From assembly GCF_003576645.1 (NCBI RefSeq), contig NC_044917.1:5005066-5069065 (forward strand): a DNA stretch of 64,000 nucleotides, read 5' to 3'. The notes beneath the pieces were generated by a model, which saw nothing but the letters and a program-made list of their open reading frames with translations, had not been told where the DNA came from and searched no databases. This stretch comes from Ipomoea triloba (taxonomy: Eukaryota; Streptophyta; Magnoliopsida; Solanales; Convolvulaceae). Positions 45,701 through 57,900 of this stretch are shown here, piece by piece (within the stretch, counting starts at the first letter, position 1; each line of letters opens with the position of its first letter). The position numbers and the translations under genes are program-made.

Positions 45701-48700
45701 AGATTTCTTTCAACAATTACATTACTAGAGTAGTTTGGGTTATTTGAATCCCCTGGCTGAGCAGCAGAATTTAATGGTGCAGCCCCATTATTTGCATTAA
45801 TAGCGAGAGAAAGACATTGCCTGCTCTCCATCGCAGAGATTGAGAAATTCTGTTCAGCCTTGTTAATAACAGATGAATACTGCATCTTTATCACATAATC
45901 ATCTTTGAAACGACGTTTGTCAAGTTGTGCTTCTGCCCACATCTGCTTCTTCAGTGCAGATGCTGCTTCCAAGCGCTCCTGAAAAGGTTTGCGACTTACA
46001 CTCACTCAGAGGAAACGTAAATGGGAAAGCAGTAAATTAAATATAAAAGCACAGGACACAAACAAACCTCTAAAGCAATGCGGATAGAGTTTCCCTCGTT
46101 AGCAAATCCAACCAAAGCAACAAGGGCATCAAGGCGCTCTTCGACACTCAGATCAGAGTACTCCCCATCCATGAGTCCTTGAACCCATTGTTCGCCTGCA
46201 CTGCCATCATCTACTATTGTGTTTTCTTGGTCAGGAATACTACTCTCGCATTGACTGCCAGTATCAACTAATTGATCACCAGAAGTTTTCTCCCCCAAAA
46301 GACCTGAAGCTTGCATCAAAGTAGGTGAATTCTGAACACTATCTGGTGGCATCTCAGTCAGATCATAAGAAATTTTGTGATCTTCTAATCTACTTGGTTT
46401 ACAAGAGCCACTGCTTTTATTTATATTTGTTTCATCTTCTAAATTGTCAACCTCAGGATCCTCTGCTGCATCACTTTCAGAATCTTCTTCTCTTTCAACA
46501 TCATCTTTCTCACCATCATCTGCTTCCTCACCATTCAAACATCTATTTTTAAATAGGTGAACTTTTTCCCTGGCTGCGGCAAGAAGAGCTTCAGCATCAG
46601 CAGGATCCTTCCTGTAAGGCGTACGCACACAGTAAGTGGAAGGAGCAGTTCTCTCAAAAAGCTTCGTATCCCTTGACAAAGCAGCAGCAATAGATGCTTC
46701 TGGTGTCTTACTCGTGGTAAGGTCCCGCAGACCAGATGCCTTTACAATTTACACGGAAAGAGAAAAAAGTCAGTCAGCTGACTACCACGAAATAGGGCAA
46801 TTGATTCTAAAGTTACCTGAATCCTTTCTGCAACATCCAGTATTGTTAGGCCCTTGCTTCCCTCAAATGAGAGAACATGAAATGCTGCAAATTTGACTGT
46901 TCCAGGTGTTAGGCGATGTCGAGATCTCCGGGGATTGGAAAGACCCCTTTCTTGCATTTTAGAAAGAGCATTCTCTGCTGCAACTCCATTTCGTAAGTTG
47001 GAAATAATATCAGCAGCATCATTACCCTGCAGAGGCAATCAAATTAAGAAGAAAACCAAAAAGAGAAGCTGCAAAGATAAAACTTGATTCAGTGCAATTT
47101 CCTTTATTTTTTTCAATATTTAAGGGATCAATAGTTGTTTGGTAGCCAACTACACACTAACTTGCAATTACCATTGGTCTATTCTTGGTCAGTTAACAAA
47201 ATTAGATTCTTAACTATGTAATTTCTCTATCAACTAGTCACCAAACTTCATGTATTATGCTCTCAAGTGAGTAAAGGTTATGTCCTCAACTTCTGAATTT
47301 TCACAGCCAAAAGCATGCCTTTATCTTAGCATCTTCTTCATAATCAGTAAGTAGTAGTTCAGATATAATTCACTTTGCATGTGTATATATTGAATGAGAA
47401 AAGGCAGAATATTTATGCCTCATTTTCATCCCGGAGACCCGCAGGTTCAATGCTTCTTTTCTTCAACTTTGGGCCAAAACCTGCAGATAGAGCAAACTGC
47501 CGCAATATTTCAGGCCAAGTCAATGGGTTTAAGTGGCGCTGCCAGCTCCTTATATCAAAACCCCAAGCATATGCCTGTTGCAAAATGCAAACTAAATACT
47601 CAACATTGAGCAAACGAAAATAAAGCCTTAGTCCCATTCTATTTGGGTCTGCATTATAAGTAGCATACTATTTTTTTTTTATAATGAATGATGTAACTAG
47701 ATCACTGGACAAAACAAGGAACAAAAAAGAGCATACTCCTTCAACAATCTGGGGATGTCCACCTCCAGGATTAGCAACATTGTTTTGATTCACTCCAACC
47801 ACAGCTGAAGACGTTCTAGCAACATCTTCAATATCTTTTATTATGGATCTCAGGAGAGCTATATGTATCTCTCCAAGTAATCTTGGATCCTGGCAATAGA
47901 TGAAAACACATGGATGTAATATGGGTATATGATTGTTATTTGAAAACCCAAAGAAGTCAACTCGCAACAAAAATGAAGAGCAACGGAACTTACATAATCA
48001 TGAAATGCCTGAACAAGCTCATCCAAAGTGAAAGGCCAGAGCGAGAGAACATCAGAAAAAGTAATTAAGAATCTCCAGACCTGAAGAAAAATCACATCGG
48101 TAAACATCTCAAAGACAATGACATTCTCCTGAAGTCATTTATATATCCTTTGAAGAGGATGAAAAGCGTGAAGTAGTCTTCCTTCTTTGCATTTGCATTG
48201 TGCTATATGATACAACAATTTCCTATATTTGTGTTTCTCTTTATTCTCACAACCAACTTCACCCCATATATCTAATGATAAAAATAGTTATTCCCATTTA
48301 GGAATAAACAATGACATAAAGAAAATTTTTCAGTACAATAAAAATCCCACTTCCTACTAAGATATTGAAAATGAAGATATGAATAATATTCAGGCAATAG
48401 AACTAGGGGAATAGGACATTAAGTAAGTTTCTCACCATTAGAAGATTGCCCACATTTGCATCAGAACCAATCCAGGGTTGAATTCCAAATGGTTTTTTCA
48501 GGCAGACAAACTTGGGTGGGAATTCCCTGAGCATATCTAAAATATGATTATAAAATATATCAGGTGTTAAAACGTTTGAATATATAATAGTAGAAAGGGT
48601 AGACAAGACAGAGCAGGACTATATAGTACTTTCCAATAAGTTTTCCACCTCATTAACTCGTTCATGACATAATTTATGACTCATAACAAACCAAATGGAC

Positions 48701-51700
48701 CATATATCAAGTGCAAAATACTGTAACCACCTGCAAATGAATCAAGGTTTTGTAGAGCTTCATTGTCCAAAGCTAGAACTGAAGGCAAACCCTTCCTAGA
48801 GGCAGCCAACTCCATGAGTTCCAATCTTTCATCCTCAATTAATTCTATGGATTCTTTAGCAATTCTACGAGCAGCAGCCCTCTCATTAGCAGCTTTAAGC
48901 TTTGCAGCCTCCTTCTCTCTACGCATTTCTTCTTTAAGCTTCATTTTCTCCACCTGTGAGGATGGGTGAGAGGACAAGTTATTAATTGGAAACTAAACCT
49001 AGGTGTATAGATGAGTTACTAGATGAATTATGCATTGCAACTTACTCTCTTAGATTCTTTCTGGAGAAATTTTTCCCTCCTTTCCATCTCACGCCTTTGC
49101 TCCCTTAGGTACCGTTCCTCCTCACGCTGCTTTTCACGTAAAAGTCTTTCTTCTTCCTTCCGCCTCTCACGATCCTGTCTCTCCATCTCTTTCCTCATTT
49201 GCTCTTCTCTCTAAGGAAATAGAAAACACCAAATAAACATGACTAACAATTTATAACCCAACCATCCAAGTGCAACCCCGGAATTAAACCCTAAATGCAT
49301 TAAATTGCAACCTTTCGCCTTAGCATGTCTTGTTTCTCAAGCTCTTTCCTAATCCTCTTCTCATGGGCTTCAACTTCCCTTGCCATTTTAGCCTCTTCAC
49401 TCTGTAAAAAGTATACCCAAATAAGGTGAAATCCTTTTGGAAAAAAATGTTTTTGCATTCAATTACAGCACCCACCCACCCACCCACCAACCCCCACTGC
49501 CCCGAAAAAGAAAGGAAAATGAAGTAGCTGAAACTATGGAAACCTTGCGCTTCCTCTCCAACCGTTCCTCTTCATGAATGACTCGGGTCTCAGGTGATAC
49601 GAATTGATTTTCAAGCCCAGTGATGGGATGGGAACCAAAATTACCCTCCACACTAATTTTCACATGCGAAGATCCTTGCGGAGCAACATCAACCTCTTCT
49701 GAAGCTGGAGATAAGTGGGCATGTCTCCCTTGCTGATGTAGTAGACTTAAAGTTGGCGGTTGAGTCTGTATACTGTATCCTGAGGGAAAATGCTCACTGT
49801 TATGGAGATAAGAGCGTCCAGAAGATAAAGAAGGCCTGGTTCCCTGAGCTTCAGAAGGTGAACCGTAATAGTGGTGCGGAACAGTTCGTTCATATGCATC
49901 ACTTCTAATAGATGGCTGCTCTGGAATAAACTGGTATTCAAGGAGAGTCCTTGTAGGCCCCTGACATGTAATTCTAATAGTCAAAATTTTAACTCCTCAA
50001 TAACTGAAGCAAGCCTTTAAGATGTGAAACAATATATTGGCGAGAAATCAACCTACATATACAATTCAGAATGACAAATATAAGAACAAAGAAAACACCA
50101 ATCACTTCTAACCTGTTACCTTGTTAGTAATTCTACAATACTCTCAGCTTTTTTTATTAACTTGTAAACTACCTCTTACCTTGCTATACAAGTTAACCAG
50201 TTTTCAAGGACATTACATAGTACAAAATAGATGAAAAGCATTTTAAAGTCTGAAGTGAAGAAACAGCACCTCTGATGAAATCAAGAGTTTCAATAGTATA
50301 TACAAGCCTTAAGGGCATACTATTATTAGCCTTGTCAAGTTAATAGGTTTTAAAGCTAGTCTAAGATCAATTCTATTGCCCCTACTGAAGCACATGCACA
50401 TGAAAGTTAATAATTTCTACATGCCAAAATCCGTAAGATGACAAACGAGAAAGGCACAAATTATTAATTATTGAAACTACCGAAGTATGCAAATGAACTT
50501 TAACTCTATTAGGTAACTTCAAAGATGTGCTTTAAGAAACCAGTTGTATTTCCAAAAAAGGAAAAAGGACGAGAAATATTAATTACTCATGAATACATCA
50601 TAAAGGCAGAAGCTAAAACCAGAAAACACCACTAATGGCTATTCCAAATTTAGCAGCATAAGAGCTGAGAATATCTTGAAAAGAAATGAGTAAGATAACC
50701 TTGATTTGTCTACTATCTTGTCTCTCATATAGTTCAGTATCAAAAGACCGTTCCGCTGGTTTGTGATGCACTGCTGTCACTGTTCCATGCAGGAAGAGTC
50801 AGATTCACATACTTTAGGGAAGCTTTATAAATTATAACATTCAAATGCACATCAGAAAAATATCAATACAAATAAAAAATCAAAGATGTCAACATATGAT
50901 CAATTTAGAACTTCAATGCCAGGTCATTAGAGATGGGAGAACAGGGATTAGTATATGCAGAGTATAACAATGTACCTCACTCAAACTACCATACTATAAA
51001 TTCCATGTCAAGAGGTAAAGCTCCTCCAATATCACCGCAAAACCACAAGACAAGAGATGTCTAGTTAATAGGAAAAAAAAATCAAATTATATTTGACATC
51101 AGTTCATCATAACCAGCATAACACCTCCTATCAACGCTGCATGGAACTGTGTCATCTAGAAAGCAACTGCAACCTAGTCTCAGTGATCATTTGTTGGGCT
51201 TTAAACAATATACAGCCCCAAACACCTAGTATGTCTATTGTAGCACTCATCAATTGTACAATGTCTGTATTACTCGTCATCAAACTTCACCACACTTTTG
51301 AAACAATGCCGTATACATATTTTTAATAGCAAACATAACCAGTCACGGGAAGTAAACTTACCAATGGGAGCGCCAAATGCACCTGGTGGCAAGGGATCAA
51401 ATTCCATTCCAAGAATAGGCCCGTCCTCCCTCAATGGCTCTCCTAACTGCGCCTCAACAAATGCAATAGCACGAAGCTCTGATATAGCCTGAGGTGGCTC
51501 ATAATACCGCTTCATGGCTGGCATTTCAGCTGCATACCTCGGAACTGCAGTTCCAGGTCGATGAACAACCCGGGGATGGTGTGGTTGCAAATCCACAGGC
51601 GTATGTGGGTTCAATCCCGAAGCAGAGGCAGACGCATGCCCACTCCTCAATTCACCCCCAGTTGCAATGTCATCTTGTCCACAAGAAGACACCATTGCCC

Positions 51701-52266
51701 CCGGCAAATCTTCTTTTCGTGTCCGCTTTACTGAGGGGGCTGAGGGGGCCTTTCGGTCCTTCAGTCTCCTATGGCAGAACCACATTTGTAGCTGCCGATC
51801 AGTTAATCCCAACTTAACTGACAGCTCTGCTCTCACTGCCTCAGATGGATAAGCTTCCTCTACACCAAAACGCTCCAATCAGATAAGCAATCGAACAATT
51901 AATCAATACAGTCCGGCCACGATTAAACAGAAACGGAAGAAAAAAAAAAAAAAGACTTATAAACTACAATATAAATAAAATAGATAACGGATAAAATCAC
52001 ATAAGCCATTGCCATAAACCGCATGAATAGAGAGTAAAAATGCTCAGTAATAAGTTAAAAGAGTAAAAGATGGACTAACTAGCATAGGTCTTTTCAAGAA
52101 TTTCCAACTGCGAAGCTGTCTTCATTTTGCGCTTAACCTTAGGCTCTCCTCCTTCCGGTGGCTTCTTTTTCTCCACATCAGAACCACCACTTCCGCCGGC
52201 ACTGCCTCCGGCAACTCCAGCTGGCGCAGCAGACTCTCCGCCATTTCCACCGCCAGGAGGCTCCAT
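42749..52266 (-). CDS. RLT: Homeobox-DDT domain protein, RLT family
   Basis: Nuclear RINGLET-type subunit that partners ISWI remodellers in plants. Eighteen exons: 52266-52080, 51859-51362, 50773-50700, 49960-49544, 49401-49312, 49210-49046, 48953-48731, 48536-48436, 48080-47994, 47889-47737, 47574-47419, 47026-46817, 46739-46068, 45978-45436, 45162-44554, 44420-44316, 44103-43867, 43591-42749. Total 1789 residues, close to Arabidopsis RLT1/2 (about 1700). Order: Gly-rich start; homeodomain (about 48-107) with LTDRQLQMWFCHRRLKDRK; charged coiled coil (exons 5-7); DDT domain (VWRFLITFSDVLSLWPFTLD); HARE-HTH and WHIM-like regions (exons 11-14); a CxxC...CxxC motif (VCDHCHVLYFEENHCPFCH); an Arg/Gly tract and an acidic tail. 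Introns 11 and 15 need GC donors (47418-47417 and 44553-44552). The homeodomain is split across exons 1 and 2. Confidence 0.93.
42812..42883 (-). repeat. 36-bp coding tandem repeat in RLT tail
   Basis: Two adjacent 36-bp units (42848-42883 and 42812-42847) differ at one base and each encodes GDSEDEGNRFRA. The duplication lengthens the acidic C-terminal tail and keeps the frame. Confidence 0.9.
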
Positions 52267-53040
52267 TACTAAACAAACCCAAAATCCAAACAACTCTTCC
52301 CACTAACCAAAAATATGAACCATAAGTGAATCAATAAGCTCTAAAACTCAGCACCCTCCATTAAAACACCCCAAAATCGTTATCTTTCTCGTTCTAAAAC
52401 TTAGGGTTCCCAAATTATGAAATGAAAGAGCTTTTAGAGAGAGAAGGGGGTAGAGAGAAGAGCACGGAATTGGGTAGCTTTTGGTTTTGACGAAAAGATA
52501 GAAAATTTCACAAACCCACAAAAGTTTAACTCCTAGAAAATGCTCACACTTCTCTCACCCATCACTCTCTCTCTCTCTCTCACTAAAAGTAAAAAAAGGA
52601 CTGGAGACTTTCTCTCTCCCTCTATTGCGTATTGATAATCTGTACAGCAAACAGCGACTGTCGTTGAGGTGTGAAGGTGAGATTTAGCGAATTCCCATAA
52701 AATATGATCAGTACAATTATTATTATTATTATTATTATAGAGCAATAGTAGCAGGAGTAAGAAAGAAACAAAAAGAATTGAAGATGAGCAACTATGAGCA
52801 TACATTTGAACACACTTTCTCATCCTTAATCCATTTCTTGGAATTTTCTTTCTTTTTTTGTTGAAATTATGAAAAGAAAAAACAAATATATAAAAAGAAT
52901 TAATGCTAGTGTTGATGTGGGTGGGTGGGATAGATTGTAGATAAAGAGATTACTGGTAGCAGTAGATTAGATAGCAATAAAGAAAGGGAGAATATATATA
53001 TATATATATATATATATAATGTATGTATGACTGTATATGT
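52267..53040. promoter_or_regulatory. RLT 5' UTR and promoter with simple repeats
   Basis: On the minus strand, directly upstream of the RLT start. It contains a CT/GA tract at 52564-52581, a TAT/ATT tract near 52717-52737 and an AT tract at about 52992-53018. Such tracts are common in plant promoters and 5' UTRs; no transcription start can be placed. Confidence 0.4.
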
Positions 53041-55356
53041 ACTCATGCGTGTATATGTGGAGGGTTAGTATTGTCAGATTCTTGGAAATGGAACGCTTTG
53101 ATTCACAAATGGAATTGTGGGTTAGTGTGGGAAGTTTGTTCCTCTCTCTACTTTCTCTCTCTAAACTGTTCTTGAAGTCTGACCGGTTTTTGGTGTTCTC
53201 CTACTACTACTACTACTGCGATCGCGCCAGAGGTTTAAGACTGTGGTGACCAGGATGTTCTTCCACGCGCGGTGGTAGTGAGTGGTGGGCACGCTGTTCG
53301 GTTGTTACTAATTATGGCGTTATGGTGAGTCGCGTGAATGGGAATCGTTTGTAGGTGGGTAGATAGGGTGATTCCAGCATCATAAAGTGTGGGGCCGCCT
53401 AAATTGAAGATGAGATAATCCACTGAAATCTGGACGAGATTAGTGAAATGAAAGTTTGAATGCAGTAATAAAGTGGCGAAATTTTCAAGGGTACATGTCA
53501 TTAAATTACATGATTTAGTTTATTAATGTCAAACTTTTTTATTAACTGTGCATAAGATATGGCAACTTACATCAGTTACATGATTTAGTTTATTAATGTT
53601 AACTTCTTTACTAACTGACATAAGATATGACATTGTTGCCAAGCACATATTTTTTGTGATCTTTTTTAAAGAAATATCACATAATTAATTTTTTGATGGC
53701 GGGATATTAACTTTTTGAACTAATATTATTATTAGGTAACAATTATTTAATAAAATTAATTGAGCTTTCTATTGTGAAGTGCTTTTGTCCTTCGTTTTCT
53801 TCGCCTTGTTTTTTATTAAATCTTTTTTGTCTGTTTTCTTAAAATATAAAATTTAAAGTAATCAAATTGTAAATATAAAAATTAAATAGATAATGAAAAT
53901 AATGATGATGATGATGTATGTAATAGAGGTAGAAGATCAGATGTTCCTTGATAGTTTAACCATCCAACTTCTCTCATCAGCTTCTGAAATGGTCAAATGT
54001 TAATTTGTTGAACAATTTCCATTAATTGCAGCTTTTGACTATGTTGCACAAACCAATTAATCGAGTAAAACAGTGTTTATTTACAAATATAAACGAATAC
54101 TTCTTTGGAAGGTAGAGGCCTGCCCAAGAAAACTTGTTTGATTAAACAATGAATGCACTTTAAAGATTTGACAGTTTTAACCAATTAAGGAGTTGTCTAC
54201 TTTGCTCAATATGTAAGCCACATATATCAATGAAAAATGCTCTTATGCTATATTGCTTGGTTATGAATTTAGTTATTTTCAATATTTTTTGATAATTGAG
54301 AGCGTCACACCTTATTTTATAATGCGATTTGTTTTTTGATTATTTATTTTTTATGTGGATTGTTATTTATCCTTATCACTAAAAACAAAAATCATCCTCA
54401 ATATTAATTTATATTTTCAAATTGGAGAAATATACTATTAAAATATATATTATATTGTCTTCTTAAATTATACACAATAGTGAAATTTATCTAATATACA
54501 CTATCAATCTAGTAATGCTCACATGTTTCCATTTTCACCACAAAAATACTTGGTCTGTTTTGCACTTCTAAATGATAGAGTTTTACTTCTTCTTCTTCTT
54601 TTTTTTTTTTTTCTTTTTTGAAATAGAGTTTTACTTTTGGTATCAATATATCTATCATCATGTTAGCAACAAATTAAATTATTGTGCTTGAGATTCTGGG
54701 TTGTATGTTTGATGGTAAAATTGTAAAAATGAGACTGACCATGACACTGATGGGGAGACAATGATGTCATGAAGAGTGAAGGAGTTTTACACTTTTACCC
54801 GACCAGAATTCCTTTTTGAAAATGGGTCTTAAATTCTTTACATTAAGAAATAAAAATAATTTTGTTTTTGTCATGATTCAAATCATCAAAATATAAAATA
54901 ACATATAAACATAACAATGAGCACAATCATCAGGTAATAGTATCATTTAATCATTGATCGAGAGGGTAAAATATAAATTTCTTTTGCTCAAATGGATAGT
55001 TAGTGACTAATAGTCATTCACTAATTAAATACGGAGTAGTAAATAGTTATAATTGATATGTCAACTAACATATACACAAATCAAATTTTTTTGTTCTATG
55101 CCATACATCTAAAGCTTGTTAATTTTTGTATGTGAAATTTTGTATATTTCATGTTTTTCTTCTAAGTTATAAATACAACTATGCTCAAATATATATATAT
55201 GTTTAAGGGTATTTTTTTATTTAAAAATATTAGACGTATCAACACACCACAATAAGAAAACTATATGCGATCAAGAACTCCACCCACTTGACCACTATTT
55301 ATGAGCTCGTCAATATTAAAATATATCTATATTTTTTTATGAAGGCATATTTTCTA
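53041..55356. other. AT-rich intergenic spacer
   Basis: A short direct duplication, TTACATGATTTAGTTTATTAATGT, occurs at about 53505 and 53577. Otherwise AT-rich with no gene, RNA gene or clear element. Confidence 0.4.
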
Positions 55357-55955
55357 ATTGTTATACCATTGATTAGGGTTCACCTTGCATTGCATATTCT
55401 AGTCCAAAATAACATTTAAGTTATGTGCATATAGTTAACATATTATATGTATTCAGTTAATAAATTAAATACCTACTACAATTAACATATTATGTATCTG
55501 CAGTTAGCATATTATGTGTCTTCGGTTAATAAATTATGTACCTACTACAATTAACATATTATGTGTATGTAGTTAGTAAATTATGTACATACATTTAACA
55601 TATTATGTACCTTCAATTTATTTATAGGTGCATAATATACTAACTGCATGTACATAATATATTAATTGCAATCATATAATCTGACTATAGAAAATTATAC
55701 CATGGACCAGGGTCTACCTTGCATTGTAGGCCCTAGAACAAAAATAACCTTCAGATTCTATATTTGCTGACACATTTTATATATGTAGTTGACAGTTTTT
55801 GTATTTATAGCTATCATATTATGTGTCAATAATTATCAAATTATTTGTTAACACATGTACAAAAAATGTTAACTATATGTGTAAAATATATTAATTGAAG
55901 GTACAAAATTATAGTATCAAAATTTATAATTCAATATAAACCATGGTTCATGGCA
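55357..55955. mobile_element. MITE-like element with TTGTTATACCATG ends
   Basis: The left end contains ATTGTTATACCATTGATTAGG and the inverted right end contains CAATTGTTATGCCATGAACC, forming a terminal inverted repeat of about 20-25 bp. Inside, ACATATTATGTG/AGTTAGCATATTATG motifs recur at short spacing (55430-55680), and a second TTATACCATGGACCAGGGTC occurs at about 55696. A partial relative lies near 56240 (GTTATACCATGAACTTGGG). Exact ends are uncertain. Confidence 0.5.
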
Positions 55956-57106
55956 TAACAATTGTCTGACTATTATTATATAAACCAAGGATTCATAATC
56001 TAATGGACTCTAGTCCATATTTGTCCATATTTTTAGAGTAGGTATTGAGTTACAAATATGAAATGTAATATGGAATTTTGCAAAATGGGCCTAACAAACA
56101 GAAATGTCCAATTGATTTGGGTCATGACTTCTACAACAGACTTTTTGGGCTGAGGTGTCCATGCGCAAGCTAGACTATTTCAATTAAAATGAAATTTTTT
56201 TTTTGGTCTAACTACATGTTTCATTGCGTAGTCAAGTAGACAATAGTTATACCATGAACTTGGGTTCACCTTGTGAATTGGATCGATAATAATTTACATA
56301 TCAAATTGTGAATATTCAGTATGTAAATTGTGTATTTCAAACACAGATCCACATAATAATTTGTCTCAATTAGAACCACACATCGACACTAATTTTTTTT
56401 GTATTATGTAGGGTCTCAATGATTGTAAAGCATCTCTAATTAAACTAGAAGGTATCAGCATCATCTCATTCACACCCTATGAATTACAAAACATGAAACT
56501 ATTAGTTAGTAAATAATTAAATTTTTTATTTTGTAAAACAAAATGAATTAATATAATTCATTTATTTTTAGATTTTGACATCATAAAAAGAGCTCATACA
56601 ACAAATTAAAATAGACTTTAGCTCTACATGTAAACCACGTGTGAGTGTGCGCGTGTATATATGCACACACGTGGGTTTCATCCTATGGTATATGGTCTGA
56701 AACTTATTGGGATTTAATTATTCATATAGAAATATAAAATGCTTTTCTTGGGCTGATCAGGTCAAGAAATCTGAATTCTAAAGATAAAATATTCTTGCCT
56801 GAACATCTATCAAATCTTCTATGTTACAAAAGTTTGGACTAGCTTCAGATGAATGAATAGGTCATGATAAGATAATGTGGAATGTGTATCATGTTTCCAA
56901 AGATTGATACTATATATATAATATGGAGTATAAGGTATAAAAGAAAAAGGAGTTAATATGCAGTTTAATTAGTTATAAGTTATACTTATGTTGTACATAA
57001 ATTCTTCAATTTATATTCATTAATAGTGGACGAGATTTAGATTCACTTAGTGGATTCAATATGAATTTGACTTTTGAAAATCTATTGTTATAGAGAGAGA
57101 GTCCGA
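55956..57106. other. AT-rich intergenic region
   Basis: Contains the partial TTATACCATG repeat near 56240 and a GT/CA-rich stretch at about 56638-56672 with ACACGTG. No gene recognised. Confidence 0.4.
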
Positions 57107-57900
57107 TTGTTATACGGTGGTGTGTGGACAATGGTATGAAAAATGACATCGTTTTTTAAAGTACAGAAAAGATAGTTGTTAAATTTTAACAAATCTCGTA
57201 TTTTACGTGTGTTCGGAACAAAATGAAACTACAATGTATCTAAAATGACGAAACTGAATAACTTATATCTCGCATATTGTGTTTATATTATCAAATGAAA
57301 CTGTATGTAATTGAATTGAAACAATACTTTACTTGTGTTGAAATGAAAATGCAACATATGTATAAAATGGAACTGAATAACATTTCTCATATATTGAGTA
57401 TATATTGCCAAATAAAATTGTAGTTGAATTGAAATGATACTTTAATTTTCCTGAAATGAAACTACAATATGTAAAAGAAATTGAATAACATGTCTCACAT
57501 ATTGAATGTATATTCTCAAATGAAACTGTAGTCACATCAAAGTGATACTTTAATTGTGTTTTAATGAAATTACGTGTATATATATAAAATGAAACTAAAT
57601 AGTATATTTGAGTGTTTATTGTCCAATGAAATCGTAGTTGAATTAGAATTATAATTTGTGGTGGTGTAATAAGACTACAGTGTGTATAAAATGAAATTCA
57701 ATAACATATCTCACTGTAATAAAACTATTGTATGTATTTTTTTTTTGAGAAGAAAGACTTAATGCATTAATATTGTATGTATAATATTAAATTAAACTAT
57801 AATTGAAACAAAATGAAACTCTAATTGTACTGAAATGAAACTACAATAATATATAAAATGAAATTAAATATGTTATATAAACAGAATTAATTATATGGAT
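57107..57900. repeat. Degenerate tandem-repeat element (array 2)
   Basis: Begins GATTGTTATACGGTGGTG, like the array at 33627, and continues with five or six diverged units of about 107-116 bp. The marker AATGAAACTGTAG/AAATTGTAGTTG/GAAATCGTAGTTG recurs at about 57293, 57411, 57518 and 57625. Each unit also carries ATACTTTAATT, ATGAAACTAC and CTCACATATTGA-like blocks. No coding capacity. Confidence 0.7.
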
